A DNA stretch of 64,000 nucleotides from Mikania micrantha (lineage: Eukaryota; Streptophyta; Magnoliopsida; Asterales; Asteraceae): contig CM018691.1 of the NCBI GenBank assembly GCA_009363875.1, positions 6,331,977-6,395,976 of the forward strand, read 5' to 3'. Below the pieces are notes generated by a model. The model saw nothing but the letters and a program-made list of their open reading frames with translations. It was not told the DNA's origin and ran no database searches. Numbering within the stretch: position 1 is the first letter of the stretch; each line of letters begins with the position of its first letter. The translations under genes were made by a program, and so were the position numbers. Shown piece by piece: positions 23,357-35,800 of the stretch.

Positions 23357-26117
23357 TAAGGTTTTATATGAAAAAAATAAGATTATATAATACTACTTTG
23401 TTTATATGTTTAAAATAGGGTAGTATCATAAATAGTATATGAGTGAAATATACAAAAAACTATAATTAGTAATAAAAAAAATGTCAATTTTTTTTTATAG
23501 TTGTTTAAAACAGATTTGTTTATTTTTGTTTTTTTCAAACTTCTTTTTAAAATAGTTTGTTATTTTAGTAATATATTTTTTAATTTCAAATTGATTGTTA
23601 TTTTAGGAATACATATTTTTAGTTAAAAAAGGATAGAAGATTGTTTTGATACATTAATATTTAATACTATTAGATAAATGATATAAAATTAATTTAAAAA
23701 CAAGAAGATTTATATAATATGTGTCATGTGTGACATAATTTTTATATTTCTTACGTAAGGACGTAAGGTGTAGATAGATATAAAAATAAAATTGATTACT
23801 CAATTAGCTGTACAACGAGTCAACGAGTATTGAAATGAAAGTCACAAATCTGCATAAACAAAGAATCTTCAAGACCCTACGACTCATCGATAAACCAACA
23901 CCACGTAAGCTCGGTCGCCGGCGATCACTTTCGTCGCGATATATACACTTCACAATCACTAGCACCACAAGTAGATCAGGTAACTTGATTTCTGTTAATC
24001 TGTATGAATATCATGTAGTTATATTTGATTTGTTTTTACTTTAATCAATTGACTGTTAGTTAATTGCAAATGAACTGTTTCTGATCCGATCGAAGGTCTG
24101 ATTTATCATGAAAATTAAATGAATTATGTTCTCCGGCTCGCATACGAGTAATTAGTTTATGAAATTGTTGTTTGAACGTTCTGTGGATGTGAAGAGGAAA
24201 TATTAAGGCGGAAAAACTGTGAGTGTAGGTGATCGAGTAACTCGTAGCATCGGAAACTTGTTTTGTTGTGTTTTTTTTAACTTTTAGGTTAAGATCGTTT
24301 CTGTTTAGGTGCAATTGGCGCCAAGTATGTTTTCAATTTCCAGAGAAGTCTATGGAGTAATGAATTTCAGAATTGGTTTGCATTTCTGTGTATGCTTAAC
24401 TAAAATCTTCTTCAGATCATTTTGACATAGTATATCAGGTTAGAAGCCTAATCATGCTACATTTTATATTTCGATGTTCAGGCTTGGCTGTTCATCATTT
24501 TCCTAAACATGCTTAAAGGTTGTTTACGGTTTTGTGCAACTGTAGTCTAAACATTCTGAACATGTGAAGAGGAAACTTAAAGCAAGAAAATTGATTGTTT
24601 CGAGTAACATGGAACTAGTCCTTGTTGAAAATTGGTTTTTATTATAAACTTGTTTTGTTGTGTTTTAGGTTCAGTCTGTTTCTTTAGGTTCAATTGCTGC
24701 TAAATTTATTCTTAATTTCAAGAAACCTCTATGAAATACATGAATTTCATGTTGGTTTGCATTTCTATGTATGCTTAAAGGCCTTCTCAAATTTTCTTCA
24801 AATCATTTTGACATGGTATGTTTTGATTTAGTAGCCTAATCATGTTATTTGGAAGTACCTCTCGTAAGGTTTGCCTACATCCCATCATCTGCAGACCCTA
24901 TCAGTAGTTTGCTATGAGTGGGTTTTAATAGGTACAGATGTTGTTGTAGCCTAATCATGCTACATTCTAAAATTTGATGTTCAAGCTTGGTTGTTCATCA
25001 ATTTTCTAAGCATGCATAAAGGTTGTTTTTTGCTTTGTGCAATTGCTGTTTAAACATCCTGTGGATGCATAGAGGAAAACTAAAGCAAGAAAACTGTGTT
25101 TGTATCTGTAAGCGAGTAACATAAAACTGTTTCTTTTTGAAAATTAGTTTTTGTAATGTAGCATCATAAGTTGTGTTTTAAAATCTGATGTCCAGGCTTG
25201 GTTGTTCATCATTTTCCTAAACATGCTTAAACCCTTAAAGGCTGTTCATTGTTTTGTGCCATTGTTGTTTAAATGTTTCATGGATGCAAAGATGATAGCG
25301 GAAGGAAGAAAAACTGTGATTGTAGGTGTAATCGAGTAACAAGGAACTGTTTCTTCTTGTAAATACGTTTTTGTAGCACCAGAAATTGTTTTTCTTATGT
25401 TTTAGGTTCAGATCATTTCTGTTTAGGTTCAATTGGCACAACTTGCATTCTTAATTTCCAGAAAATATGAAATTCATAAATTGCAAAGTTGTTTTACATT
25501 TCTGTGTATGTTTGAAGGTTTTCTCAAATCTTCTTCAACTCATTTTGACATGGTATATCTTGATCTAGAAGCCTAAACATGTTATTTTAAATATTGAAGT
25601 TTAGACTTTATCGTTCATCATTTTTTTCTTATTTTGTTCCTTAACTTTTCAGGATCTCCTTCATTTGTAAGCATGTTCATATTTTTAGCACAATCTTGTT
25701 AATTTAGAAGCCTAAACATGTTACATTCTAAATTTTGGTATTCAGGCCTGGCTGTTCATCATTTTCCTCTGTTTGTTCCTTAACTGTTCATCTGCAAGCA
25801 TGCCCATAGTTTCAGCATAATCTTGTTCAGTTTTCAAAGGGAGGCTAAGGAATGCTGAAAAATGTGGGCGAAGCACCAGAACCCTTCTTTAGAAGTCCAC
25901 TGTGAGTGTGCCTCTCTACAGCTCACCATCTTTATTCTTGATGAGACTGGCTACATCTTGTCAAGCTCATCAAATCCGCATGTCACAACCCAAGGTTACA
26001 TAATGCATGATTTGTGTGAAGATGGTTAAGCTGCTTCATTAGGTTAAAGGTTTCTATATTAATAAGATCAAGTATAGAAAATAGTTTCTGTTTGTTTCGT
26101 GTTTTATGATATAATAT
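23357..26117 (+). promoter_or_regulatory. Upstream/leader region of the CIPK gene
   Basis: No other gene is seen. A GC-richer stretch at 23830-23980 with a CAG|GTAACTT donor near 23979 could be a non-coding first exon, with the rest as a leader intron; this is inference. Most of 24100-25530 consists of diverged tandem repeats. A fragment resembling an Au-type SINE (GTAAGGTTTGCCTACATCCC ... TGTTGTTGTAG) lies at about 24855-24950. Confidence 0.5.
24100..25530 (+). repeat. Diverged tandem repeats (four units) upstream of CIPK
   Basis: A unit of roughly 350-500 bp recurs. Markers are CTTGG(C/T)TGTTCATCA at 24483, 24985 and 25197; a segment with GAGGAAA(C/T)...AAGCAAGAAAA near 24190, 24560, 25070 and 25300; and TTTCTGTGTATG(C/T)TT near 24380, 24760 and 25500. 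The units differ by many substitutions and indels, so the array is old. Confidence 0.7.
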
Positions 26118-27533
26118 ATGATAAATATGGATGGTAAAGGGATCGTTTTGATGGAAAGATACGAGTTAGGGCGATTACTTGGCCAGGGGACCTTTGCAAA
26201 AGTGTACTATGGTAGAAATACACGAACGGGCCAAGGTGTGGCAATTAAAGTAATTGACAAAGAGAAGGTTTTACGGGTCGGGCTTACTAATCAAATCAAG
26301 AGAGAGATATCTATTATGAGATTAGTGAAACACCCTAACATTTTAGAGCTTTATGAAGTCATGGCCACAAAAACCAAAATCTATTTTGCCTTGGAATATG
26401 CAAAAGGGGGTGAGCTTTTTGACAAAGTGTCCAAAGGAAGGTTAAAAGAACAAATTGCGCGTAAATATTTCCAACAATTAATCAATGCTGTTGATTTTTG
26501 CCATAGCAGAGGGGTCTATCACCGAGATTTGAAACCTGAAAACTTGTTGTTAGATGAAAATGACAATTTGAAAGTTTCTGATTTCGGATTGAGTGCTCTT
26601 GCTGAATCTAAACATCAGGACGGGCTACTTCACACCACATGTGGGACCCCTGCCTATGTGGCACCTGAGGTGATTAACCGGAAAGGGTATGAGGGTGACA
26701 AAGCTGATATCTGGTCATGTGGGGTGATCTTGTATGTCCTACTAACGGGTCATCTACCGTTTCATGATTCAAATTTGATGGAAATGTATAGAAAGATAGG
26801 TAAGGCAGAATTCAAATGTCCAAATTGGTTTCCACCAGAAGTAAAGCGGCTACTCACGCGAATGTTGGAACCAAACCCTGAGTATAGAATCACCATTGCC
26901 AAAATCAAAGAAAACACATGGTTTAAAAAGAGTACAAATGTCAGAAAATCAAGGAACGAAACCAAAAACAAGGATTCTGATAGTTCTGATAGAGCTTCAG
27001 GTTCATCTGAACAGAAGCAGGAGGTAATAAGGCCTTCAAACTTGAATGCATTTGACATTATTGCCCTTTCTCCAGGGTTTGACTTAACTGCATTGTTTAA
27101 AGAAACCCATAAAAAAAAAGAAGCTAGATTTACATCACGACAACCTGCTTCGGTTATAATCTCTAAACTGGAAGAAGTTGCTAAACTTCTGAAGATGAAC
27201 ATTAGTAAACGTGAAGCGGGATTATTGAAACTGGAAGCAACAAAGGAGGGTAGAAAAGGAATTTTGTCCATCGATACCGAGGTGTTCGAGTTCACTAACT
27301 CTTTTCATATGGTTGAGGTAAAGAAATCTAATGGTGATACTTTGGAATATCAGAAGGTATTAAATGAAGGTTTGAGACCTGGGCTTCAAGATATTGTTTG
27401 GACATGGCAACCTGAGGAATTGCCTCTTGAGCAAATAGTACAACCAGAGCAGCTAGGGCCACTGCCACCTCAGCAAATAGTTCAAGCAGAGCAACTAGGG
27501 CCAGTGCCATCTCAGCCGGAGCAGTTTCCTTGA
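26118..27533 (+). CDS. CIPK: CBL-interacting protein kinase (CIPK/SnRK3), intronless
   Basis: A single 471-codon frame encodes a Ser/Thr kinase that, in this family, is activated by calcineurin B-like Ca2+ sensors and phosphorylates transporters and other targets. Visible are the Gly-loop GQGTFAKV (22-29), Lys44, HRDLKPEN (135-142), DFG (155-157), an activation loop with HTTCGTPAYVAPE (172-184), the kinase end near 269, the NAF motif around N310-A311-F312, and a PP2C-interaction-like segment at about 338-365. The lack of introns places it in the intronless CIPK clade, nearest in my judgement to CIPK2/5/10-type proteins. The start is taken as the first ATG; Met4 is also possible. The C-terminus (about 436-471) carries two copies of QIVQ-x-EQLGP followed by a Pro/Gln tail, an extension beyond the usual 430-450 residues. 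The plus-strand frame is intact, so it is probably functional. Confidence 0.95.
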   Translation: MINMDGKGIVLMERYELGRLLGQGTFAKVYYGRNTRTGQGVAIKVIDKEKVLRVGLTNQIKREISIMRLVKHPNILELYEVMATKTKIYFALEYAKGGELFDKVSKGRLKEQIARKYFQQLINAVDFCHSRGVYHRDLKPENLLLDENDNLKVSDFGLSALAESKHQDGLLHTTCGTPAYVAPEVINRKGYEGDKADIWSCGVILYVLLTGHLPFHDSNLMEMYRKIGKAEFKCPNWFPPEVKRLLTRMLEPNPEYRITIAKIKENTWFKKSTNVRKSRNETKNKDSDSSDRASGSSEQKQEVIRPSNLNAFDIIALSPGFDLTALFKETHKKKEARFTSRQPASVIISKLEEVAKLLKMNISKREAGLLKLEATKEGRKGILSIDTEVFEFTNSFHMVEVKKSNGDTLEYQKVLNEGLRPGLQDIVWTWQPEELPLEQIVQPEQLGPLPPQQIVQAEQLGPVPSQPEQFP

Positions 27534-28066
27534 GCTGCATTTCCAGCTCTTCAGGTATCTGATTATGTTGCATATTCATATGTTACTTTCATTTTAGCTT
27601 ATGTGATTGTATTATAGGTTTTGTGCGAAGTTTTTATGTAATCTTCATATGCCTTTACTTGTTTAAATGCACAATTTTTCTTTTATCATATTAATATTAT
27701 AAAATATTTAGGACTTTTTAAAGTGTTTTACTTCTGAATTAAGATTGTTAATTATAGTCATTAGCATCTTATTATTACGGCTTATTTGCATATACCCCAT
27801 AGGCCTGAGATAGGCTTTTCTAGTCTTTCCCACTTGTATATTGCGGGTTCCTCTCTATTGTAATTTATTCGTTTATCTCAATTTATTTTTTGAAGATTAA
27901 GCTACATTTGGTAGGGGTGTTCGCAATCCGTTTTTTACGGTTTTTAAATGGAACCGTATATCAAACCGTTAACAACGATTTTTGAATAATGAAAACCAAA
28001 ACCGAACCATTCAAAATAAAAACCGAACCAAACCGAACCATTACCATTCAAAACAGGACGCGGAAG
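27534..28066. other. CIPK 3' flank and boundary with duplicated block
   Basis: 27534-27900 is AT-rich CIPK 3' flank. At about 27910-28055 a MITE-like piece begins GGTAGGGGTGTTCGC and is filled with AACCG(AACC)/ACGGTTT words, like the elements at 29707-30092 and 59650-60288. It ends at the left border of the duplicated block near 28067. Confidence 0.5.
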
Positions 28067-28537
28067 TTGAAATAATTATTTTACCATGGTGCCTAATGTA
28101 AGAGTAGAAACATAGAAATAGAGGAGATGAAACTCAAATTAGCAAATAGGTGTTAAATATACCTCTTGTGTTTCTTTAGCTTTTAGCAGCAAATGCTTCT
28201 GTTTCTGCAGGAAGGGGAAAAAAAAGGAACAGACCACATAAAAATTTTAGCATCTAGCCTTAAAAAAGCTTCAGCAGGAAAATAGATGACCATATACAAA
28301 GAAAGTGTATTTGTCATAACACAATTGTTAAAAGGTTGCAGCTCACACTATATGCATGTGATATAATGCGGATGGATTTTGTTGAACATAAAAACTGTTA
28401 GTCTGGTAAGTAATCAAACCAGCATGGTTTTGGATGTCAAAGCATCAAAAGAACACAGGGTGATGACTTAAAATTATTCTTGTATTATTGTGAAATAAAA
28501 AAAGGTATTCAATAATCCACCTTGCCTATTATCTTTT

Positions 28538-28820
28538 CATCATCGTCGTCGTTGTACTCGGTATATCCCATCATTAGCAAAGCTAAGGTAAGGTCTGAGG
28601 AGAGTAAGGTGTAGACAACCTTATCTCTACCCCAGTAGAAATAAAGAGGTTTCTTTCAATGAGACCCCCCGGGCCCCGGCTCATGATGCCTGATTAACTG
28701 ACAAATCCAATGGTTTTAACATGATTTTCACAAAATAAAGTTAAAAATAGTGCAAGTTTACTTTCCCTTAAGGGCCGACACATATATACATTATATGTGC
28801 ACACCGCAAACGGGGCTACC
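28538..28820 (-). mobile_element. SINE-like element with target duplication
   Basis: This is the same family as 9236-9500, on the minus strand. It is flanked by TGCCTATTATCTTTT (28523-28537) and TGCTTATTATCTTTT (28821-28835), a 15-bp duplication with one mismatch. It is absent at the matching site of copy 1 (near 5050). Its 3' tail on the minus strand is an ACGACGACGATGATG-like run. The internal palindrome is largely decayed in this copy. Confidence 0.82.
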
Positions 28821-29462
28821 TGCTTATTATCTTTTGTGTAAACCTAATCTAATTAAATCTTAGAACATGGGAGAGAAAGCAATGTAAATGTGAAAAACTG
28901 AAAATTATGATTATGAACATATAAGTTACAAGCTGTACAACACCCCTAAGCAGCTAAGCCCTAACTAGGTGTTTATACTAAATGAATAATTGCTACACCT
29001 GAAATACAACTAACTAGTTAACCACTCAACTAAGTGTGACTAGCTAACTACCTACCTACCTGTATCTAATTTTAACTATATTCCTAACACTGCCATTATT
29101 TCCTGAATAATACTAATAGAAGGCCTATGCCATATGTTAAGTTGCAAACTTTTAGTTGAGCATCAGAAAGATAGTAAAAAGATTTATCAGGAGACAACCT
29201 AGTTTTTGCATCAACCAAACAAATTAAGATGTTTAATATCCGTATAAGCAGTTAAGCACAGTATACACTGGTGTGCAATTTAGCAAAGACCATAAAATTA
29301 GCAACATAATTATATGTGGGATACTGATGCAAGATGTTAACTACTGGGCAAAGACAATATCTTACATTATCAGTCTTATTACTACGCCTTTGGTCCTTGT
29401 GTTTTACTTTAAAGCCAAGTGTATCAGCAGAATTAGGCGGCTTCACGAACAGTAAACAACAT

Positions 29463-30355
29463 CCTTTAGGAGATGAATCAAACCGAAAACTCGTTAACTA
29501 TTCTGGAGGTTAATGGTAATCAATCTTTACCATTAAATTACATCCTTGAAACTTGATTTCATTGGTCTTTCTCGTCTTTCTCTCTCTCATTCACAAAGGG
29601 TTCTGCGTTTGATCCAATCTCCTTTACTTTTCAGTGGATTCAAGGTGTTTTACCTATATATGATTTGATCACTCACCCACATATACGATATATGGATGTT
29701 TTTTATGTAGGGGTATTCAAAAAAATCTGTATCCGAATCCGAAATATCCGAATCTAAAATATCCGAAAAAATCGGATATCCGGAAGTTTCGGATTCGGAT
29801 ACGTATTTTGAAAATTTTCGGATAGTTCGGATATCCGATATCCGAAATAGTTTTTTTCAGATATTTGGATATTTTTTTCAGATAATTTTTCAGATATCCG
29901 AATATTTTTCGGATATTTCAGATAATTTTCAGATATCAGGATAGCTTTCGGATATCCGGATAACTTTCGGATATTTTTCGGATATCTGGATAACTTTCGG
30001 ATATCCGAAATATATTTTTCATAATATTTTATTATTTTTTTTTCTAATTTCGGACATCCGAACTTTGGATATCCGAAAATGAACACCTCTACTTTTATGT
30101 AAATGAAATCAAAATTTTACTGGATCCTTTTTTCTGGACTTGAAACTATCGAGTGAAACAAAATCAATTCTTACAAATAAATACTTAATACCCTAGTAGG
30201 CTTATAAAATATATCAGGATCTGATCAATTGTTTTTTGGGTCGTCTCATACCTCAGGATTGGGGTTTATCTCGAAAAGTTTTAAACACCTTTTATAAACA
30301 CACAAAGAATTTCGTTGTTACTAATACAGCCTTGTCTATGTTCTTCTTTAGACCC
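29463..30355. mobile_element. Composite insertion in RDM4 pseudogene, with an ATATCCGA-word MITE
   Basis: Copy 1 reads straight across at 5645-5655, so about 890 bp are extra here. Within it, 29707-30092 is a MITE-like element with 13-bp inverted ends (GTAGGGGTATTCA / GTAGAGGTGTTCA), flanked by TTTTATGTA-like direct repeats, whose interior is a degenerate array of TCGGATATCCGAAA words. The remainder (29463-29706 and 30093-30355) is not recognised. Confidence 0.65.
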
Positions 30356-30810
30356 TTGAACAATTGAAACATATAATATTTTTATTGGTGACAAACAAAC
30401 ATAGGCCAGCAAGATTTCAAGTTTTCAGAGATCACCTTGCTAGCCACACATTGAAGAATATCAACATCAGTGTTTTTTAGAATATGACAAAATGCCCCCA
30501 TCATAGTCATCTTTTAGAATCGTCATTCATTGTTGTAATAACATTTTGTTAATAAACCATCAAGCAATTATTCGCAAAATAATGTTATGACGATCACAAA
30601 CCATCTACAACGCAAAAATCTCGTTAAATGTTAACAGTTACAGCATAACTTGCCCTATCAAACGAAATATTGAGCTAATTCTTAATCATCAAAACTTAGC
30701 TGTTGTTAACACGCGGAACACACACCTTTGGACGGTGAATCGTTGATAGATAGCTTCTCAAAATCCAACAATGGCCGTTTCACTAGTTTTTCATTGATTT
30801 CAAGCCTTGA

Positions 30811-32848
30811 GTACACCAAAACATAAGCGGAATCATCAAAAACAACCATCAAAGCTTCAATGTTGACGTTAGTAAGCTCTATAAATGTATAGCGATCCTA
30901 TAAATAACTTCAATATGAAGTTAGTAAGCTTCAATCTTGAAGTTATTTGATAAACATATGTAACCATAAAACAAATAATTACGAGTGAAGAAGAAAAAGT
31001 AAAAAATGAAAAATAAAAGTACTTGTGCCTTGTTGTCTGTTTACACCATCATTTCGTGAACCCAAAAGAAAAAAAAACAATGGATAGGTGCATCAAGTGA
31101 TTATATGTTGTGTTTGCATTCTCATTTTGTCTTGAGAACGTACTCAAAAGAAAACAAAAAAAGGATAAACATATGCGAACATAAAACTGCTTGTACGCTA
31201 TTGCTTAAATTATGCACCATTATTTCTTGAATCCAAAAGGAAAAAAAATAAATATATGTACAAGTGATTGACTTTCTGCTTAAACATCAATACATCACTA
31301 TTCATACTTCTTGTCATAGATGGTAATATCTCAATCTAGTAAACTGACGTTAATACTAATAACAAATCAAAAGTTTATTTTTTGTTCATTTTACCTATTG
31401 AAAATGACACGTAATTTTACTCTAGGTTTGTTGTACGAATTAATGTGACATCTTTTTGATGAAGTTTTACTTTTATACGATCCATTAGACTTCAACGATG
31501 CTCATACTTATTACTCATTAACTCTTATTTAGTATTTTATTTAAATAAAACTGAGACTTATTATAATATTAGGATTGTATTGTTACACAATGTAGAAGAG
31601 GAATATGAATGAAGATTGTCAATTGATTAAGCAAACCTATTTTCATAACAAACTAGACCTACTAAATGCTAATTTATTCTAAAAGTACACATAATTAACA
31701 ACTTATGTTGTCAATTGCTCAATGCTAAAAAAATCCATGATTTTTTTAAAGACGCTAGTGTCTTAACTTAGAGACTATAATAGTGCCTTCAATTGCAGAA
31801 TAGACGCGTTATAAATGAGCATTACGCGTCTAATTTATACGTTTATGTTTGAGAAGCATAAACTAATCATAGTGCATCATAATTATAATGTATAGTATAC
31901 AAGAGAATCATTATAAGGTAACAAAAGAGGTATTTTCAAAAAGGATACAACGATATGTCATAAAGATAAATGTATAACTGAGTGTTAGGATTATCTTGTA
32001 TTTATGAGTGGGTATGTATGTGAAAGTAAAAACACACAATCAATGATGAAACAAATAAAGCAAACGAACACGAAAACATACGGGTTTATCGTGATTTGGT
32101 TAGTTTGACTCACATTCATAGGTTGCAACCAACAGAACTTTTATTAATTTCTATCTCTCTTTAGTCGTTACAAGGAATTACAAGTTAAAGATGGGCATAA
32201 ACAGAGATTACAACCAAGTTTCTAGATATTAAAATAAGCTTCAATTTAGGATGCTAAAACAAACCCCCCTAGTGGCTAGTGGTCATCAATTAATAATGAG
32301 AAAATTATGATTTTGACTACTGTAGTTCAAGTGTTTTAACTATTTCAGCACAAAATAAAATCTTCTATCAATTCAGCCCTTGTGGTTTAGACAACTAATG
32401 TTTTTGGCCACTAACAATAGTTATATTTTAGGCCAAAACCGATATAATAGTTAAGTTCGAGGGTCAAAACCAATAATTGTCTAAACCACAGGAGCTGAAT
32501 TGATAAAAGATTTTATTTTGAGCCAAAATAGTTAAAACCCTCAAACCACAGGTGCAAAAACCGTAATTTACTCATTAAAAATAGAACCCGATCAAGAATG
32601 AACCCAAAGGCCTCCACTAAATCCAACAAGTGATTGGTTTACTAGCAAAGCCATTTGTATTTAAAGTGATGAATCATCCCTTGAGTTCAAGAGCTCAAAC
32701 CCCATTGATGCAAAAAATAAATAAATAAAAATAATAATATTATCCAGTATAGTAATCTTATCTTGGGAACAATTTCAAATTTAACATAAAAATACAAAAA
32801 CAATTGCAAAATTTAGTTATAAAGGCAGAACACAAGCTGGAGCAGTTG
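30811..32848. other. Intergenic region of block A copy 2
   Basis: It matches copy 1 (about 6240-6305, 7100-7980 and 8290-8819) in pieces. No gene is seen. It carries a foldback MITE (32295-32577) that copy 1 lacks and misses the foldback at 7984-8285 that copy 1 has. Confidence 0.7.
32295..32577. mobile_element. Foldback MITE
   Basis: The left arm (AATGAGAAAATTATGATTTT ... GTTTTAACTATTTC) is the inverted counterpart of the right arm (AAAATAGTTAAAACCCTC ... GTAATTTACTCATT), giving an imperfect inverted repeat of about 280 bp. It is private to block A copy 2. Confidence 0.75.
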
Positions 32849-35800
32849 TCAACTGGAGTTTGAAGGAGTTTTCTTGCTTTTTTGAATATTTTCCTTCCTT
32901 GTCTTAAGGGCTTCCACATTTGCCTTTTTCCTTCCTTGAGAAATCTGGAAAAGCAAACCTAAATATTGTTATTATTTGAACATAAATTTATGTTTCTGAT
33001 TATAAATAAGGGATACCGGTATTTGGTTTTCTTTAAGACGGCTAACTCGGTCACCCTTTAACGCTACTCCTAAATTTACAAGATTGGCCCAACCAAAAAC
33101 CAGCCTGAAACAGGCTTGGCCAGCATACAACACAACCACCTCAAATGTGTTTTTTCTAAAATGATGGTCAAAGATGTCAAGGCAAAATACAGCCTTGTTT
33201 TGACTTGACTCCCTTTTATAGCCATCTCCCTTCTCAAAATTTGAAAATTATATTAGATCTTTATATATATATATATAGGGGATGGTTCCATTGTTAACCC
33301 TCCCTTATAGCGTTAACCCGTTAACCCTGGCGTTTTTTTGCCCAAATCTTTGTTTTTTTTTTGTCATGATTTTTATTATACATAAATAGGGGGGTTCTTT
33401 TTTTGTGTTTTTGCTAATTCATCACCGTTTAGAAATTAAATCAAAGTGTAAGTTTCTTACACTTACTTACATTTTGATTTCATTTCTAAACGGTGATGAA
33501 TTAGCAAAAACACAAAAAAAAAAACCCCCTATTTATGTATAATAAAAACCATGAAAAAAAACAAAGATTCAGGCAAAAAATGCCAAGGTTAACAAGTTAA
33601 CGCTATAAGGGAGGGTTAACATTTGAACCTCTCCCTATATATATATATATATATAGTATAAGGTTTGGCTAAAAAGTTTTAAAACCATGAGAAGTGTGAG
33701 AAGAGATCTCAACCATTAGATCAATTGGTTTTGTGGTTGAGATTAATTTAGTGGTATTTTCGTAAATAGTTATAAGTTAAAACCATCAGTAGGGGTAGAA
33801 TGGGAAGATCTAGCCAAAAACCTGCACATGCAAGTCACATGCATTTTCCTCCATCTTTTTTAAACGTTAATAACTTTTTTATACGTTAGTATTTTTTTAA
33901 AAAAATTACACCATAAAATCGAGCATTTTTTTATCTCTATAATGAGTATAATATTAGTATATTTTTTAAAATTAAAATAACAACCTAAAATGAGTTTCAC
34001 GAACCATATGTTTATGGTGTTTTTCCAATATATACGAAACTGATCTTTTATGGTGTTTTTTACACATATGTATGTTTTATGGTGTTTTCAAAGATATTTT
34101 ATGGTGTTTATGATGTTAACATTTTATGTTATTTTTTGGTGTTTGCGTATTAATAAAACTAAAGGAGGGCATTTTTTGGTGTTTTTGAAAACGAAAAACA
34201 CCATAAACACCTAAGTTTGTACGTGGTGTTTTTAACTTAGTTTATGATGTTTTTTCGAGATATTTTATTGTTTATGGCGTTTTTTCAAGATATGTTATTG
34301 TGTTTATGGTGTTAACATTTTATGGTGTTTTTGTGTTCGGATATTCATGAAACTAAGACCAGACATTTTTATGGTGTTTTTGAATACTAAAAACACCATA
34401 AATCGCTATATTTCATAAACATTTGAAAAACACCATAACAAAAACACCTGGTTCATAAATATTTTATACATGACGTTTTAAACTTAAATGTGTAAAAACA
34501 TAAAGTTTAGAACGACATGTTTTTTTAGTTTTCAAAAACGCCATAAAACACAATGTGTAAAATTATACAGTCCAAAATCACCATGAATAAAATTACAGTT
34601 CAAAAACACCATAAATAAAATTACAGTTCAAAAACACCATAAATAAAATTACAGTTCAAAAACACCATAAATAAAATTACAATTCAAAAACACCATAAAA
34701 TGTTTGTGAAAATTACACAGTACAAAAACACCATAAAACATCATGTGTAAATGACGCAATTAAAAAACGTTGTGTTTTGTTTATGTTCAAAACACCATAA
34801 AACGTCTAGTTTCACAAACAATATGAAAACACCATAAAAACACACAAGTTTCAAGAACAATCAGGTTTGTTCTTTTTCTATTGTTAAATATAACAATATT
34901 ATACTCGTTAGAAAGGTAAAGAAATTTGTGATTTTATGGTGTAATTTTTTTTAAAAAAATTTAACGTATAAAATAGTTACATAAGTTTAAAAAATTTGGT
35001 GGAATTAACATGTGAGTTGCATGTGCAGCCTCCATTTATGTGTTGACGTTTATACCCTTTACCCTAAAATACACGTGTCACATTCTCGTGGCTTCTCACA
35101 CTTCTCATGGTTTTTTGACTTCTTAGAATATCCCTCCCCTATATATATATATATATATTTTTTTTTTGATGACCAGGGAACCCATTTGCGTGTAAACCCC
35201 GGGCCCTCCCCAATACCTAACGTCCTGACTAACCGGGGAGAATGGGTAAACCGCGGGCGCAAGCACCAGAGTCGGTGGCCCGATGACTAGAACCCATAAC
35301 CTCAAGGTTGAGACCTTAACACTCTTACCACTAGGCTATCTCCACATACCACAAGGTTAGATCTTTATATATTTGTAGGCTTGTAGCATAGTATTAACTA
35401 TTAGCAAACGAGCTAGCATATGTTTTTTGGCCATTGCGACCTTTTAACTCACTTATTGCATCTTGTGCCTTTAATTCTATAGATAGTTGTAATTATACTA
35501 TAGACGAAATCAAACTAACCTTGATGGCTTCGTAAAGTCTCCTCTTTTTGCGAGACATCGAAACCTTGATCATATTCTCATCATCCTGAACTAACTGCTC
35601 TGGATGAGAAATATCATCTGTATCTTCTTCACCATTGTTACTACTTTCAGGAACTGATGTGTACTGCATCCCTTCCATTTCCTTTTTTAGTTCTTGATGG
35701 TACTGTCTTTCATGAATCATCATCTGCATCCGACCCAAAATCCCATTACACATTTAACTTAATTTTAGAGAAAAAAATTGCAACCGACCAGAAATTCCAT

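Larger units (their letters stand above)
28163..30810 (-). pseudogene. RDM4: RDM4-like gene, copy 2, broken
   Basis: Exon 5 (28163-28204) and exon 4 (29366-29440) are preserved and match copy 1 closely. Exon 3 (about 30434-30470) has lost its acceptor and roughly the first two thirds. Exon 2 (about 30728-30808) has its acceptor changed from CAG|GG to CAAG|G, which would shift splicing by one base. Exon 1 and the promoter are absent: sequence jumps from the equivalent of 6305 to that of about 7100. The 3' part (exon 6 onward) was never included, because the block begins in intron 5. A SINE-like element sits in the intron between exons 4 and 5 and an 890-bp insertion between exons 3 and 4. No functional protein can come from it. 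Confidence 0.88.

Noticed and set aside
26762..27295. 177-codon open frame on the minus strand inside the CIPK gene
   Set aside because: It is the antisense shadow of the kinase coding sequence and encodes no recognisable domain.
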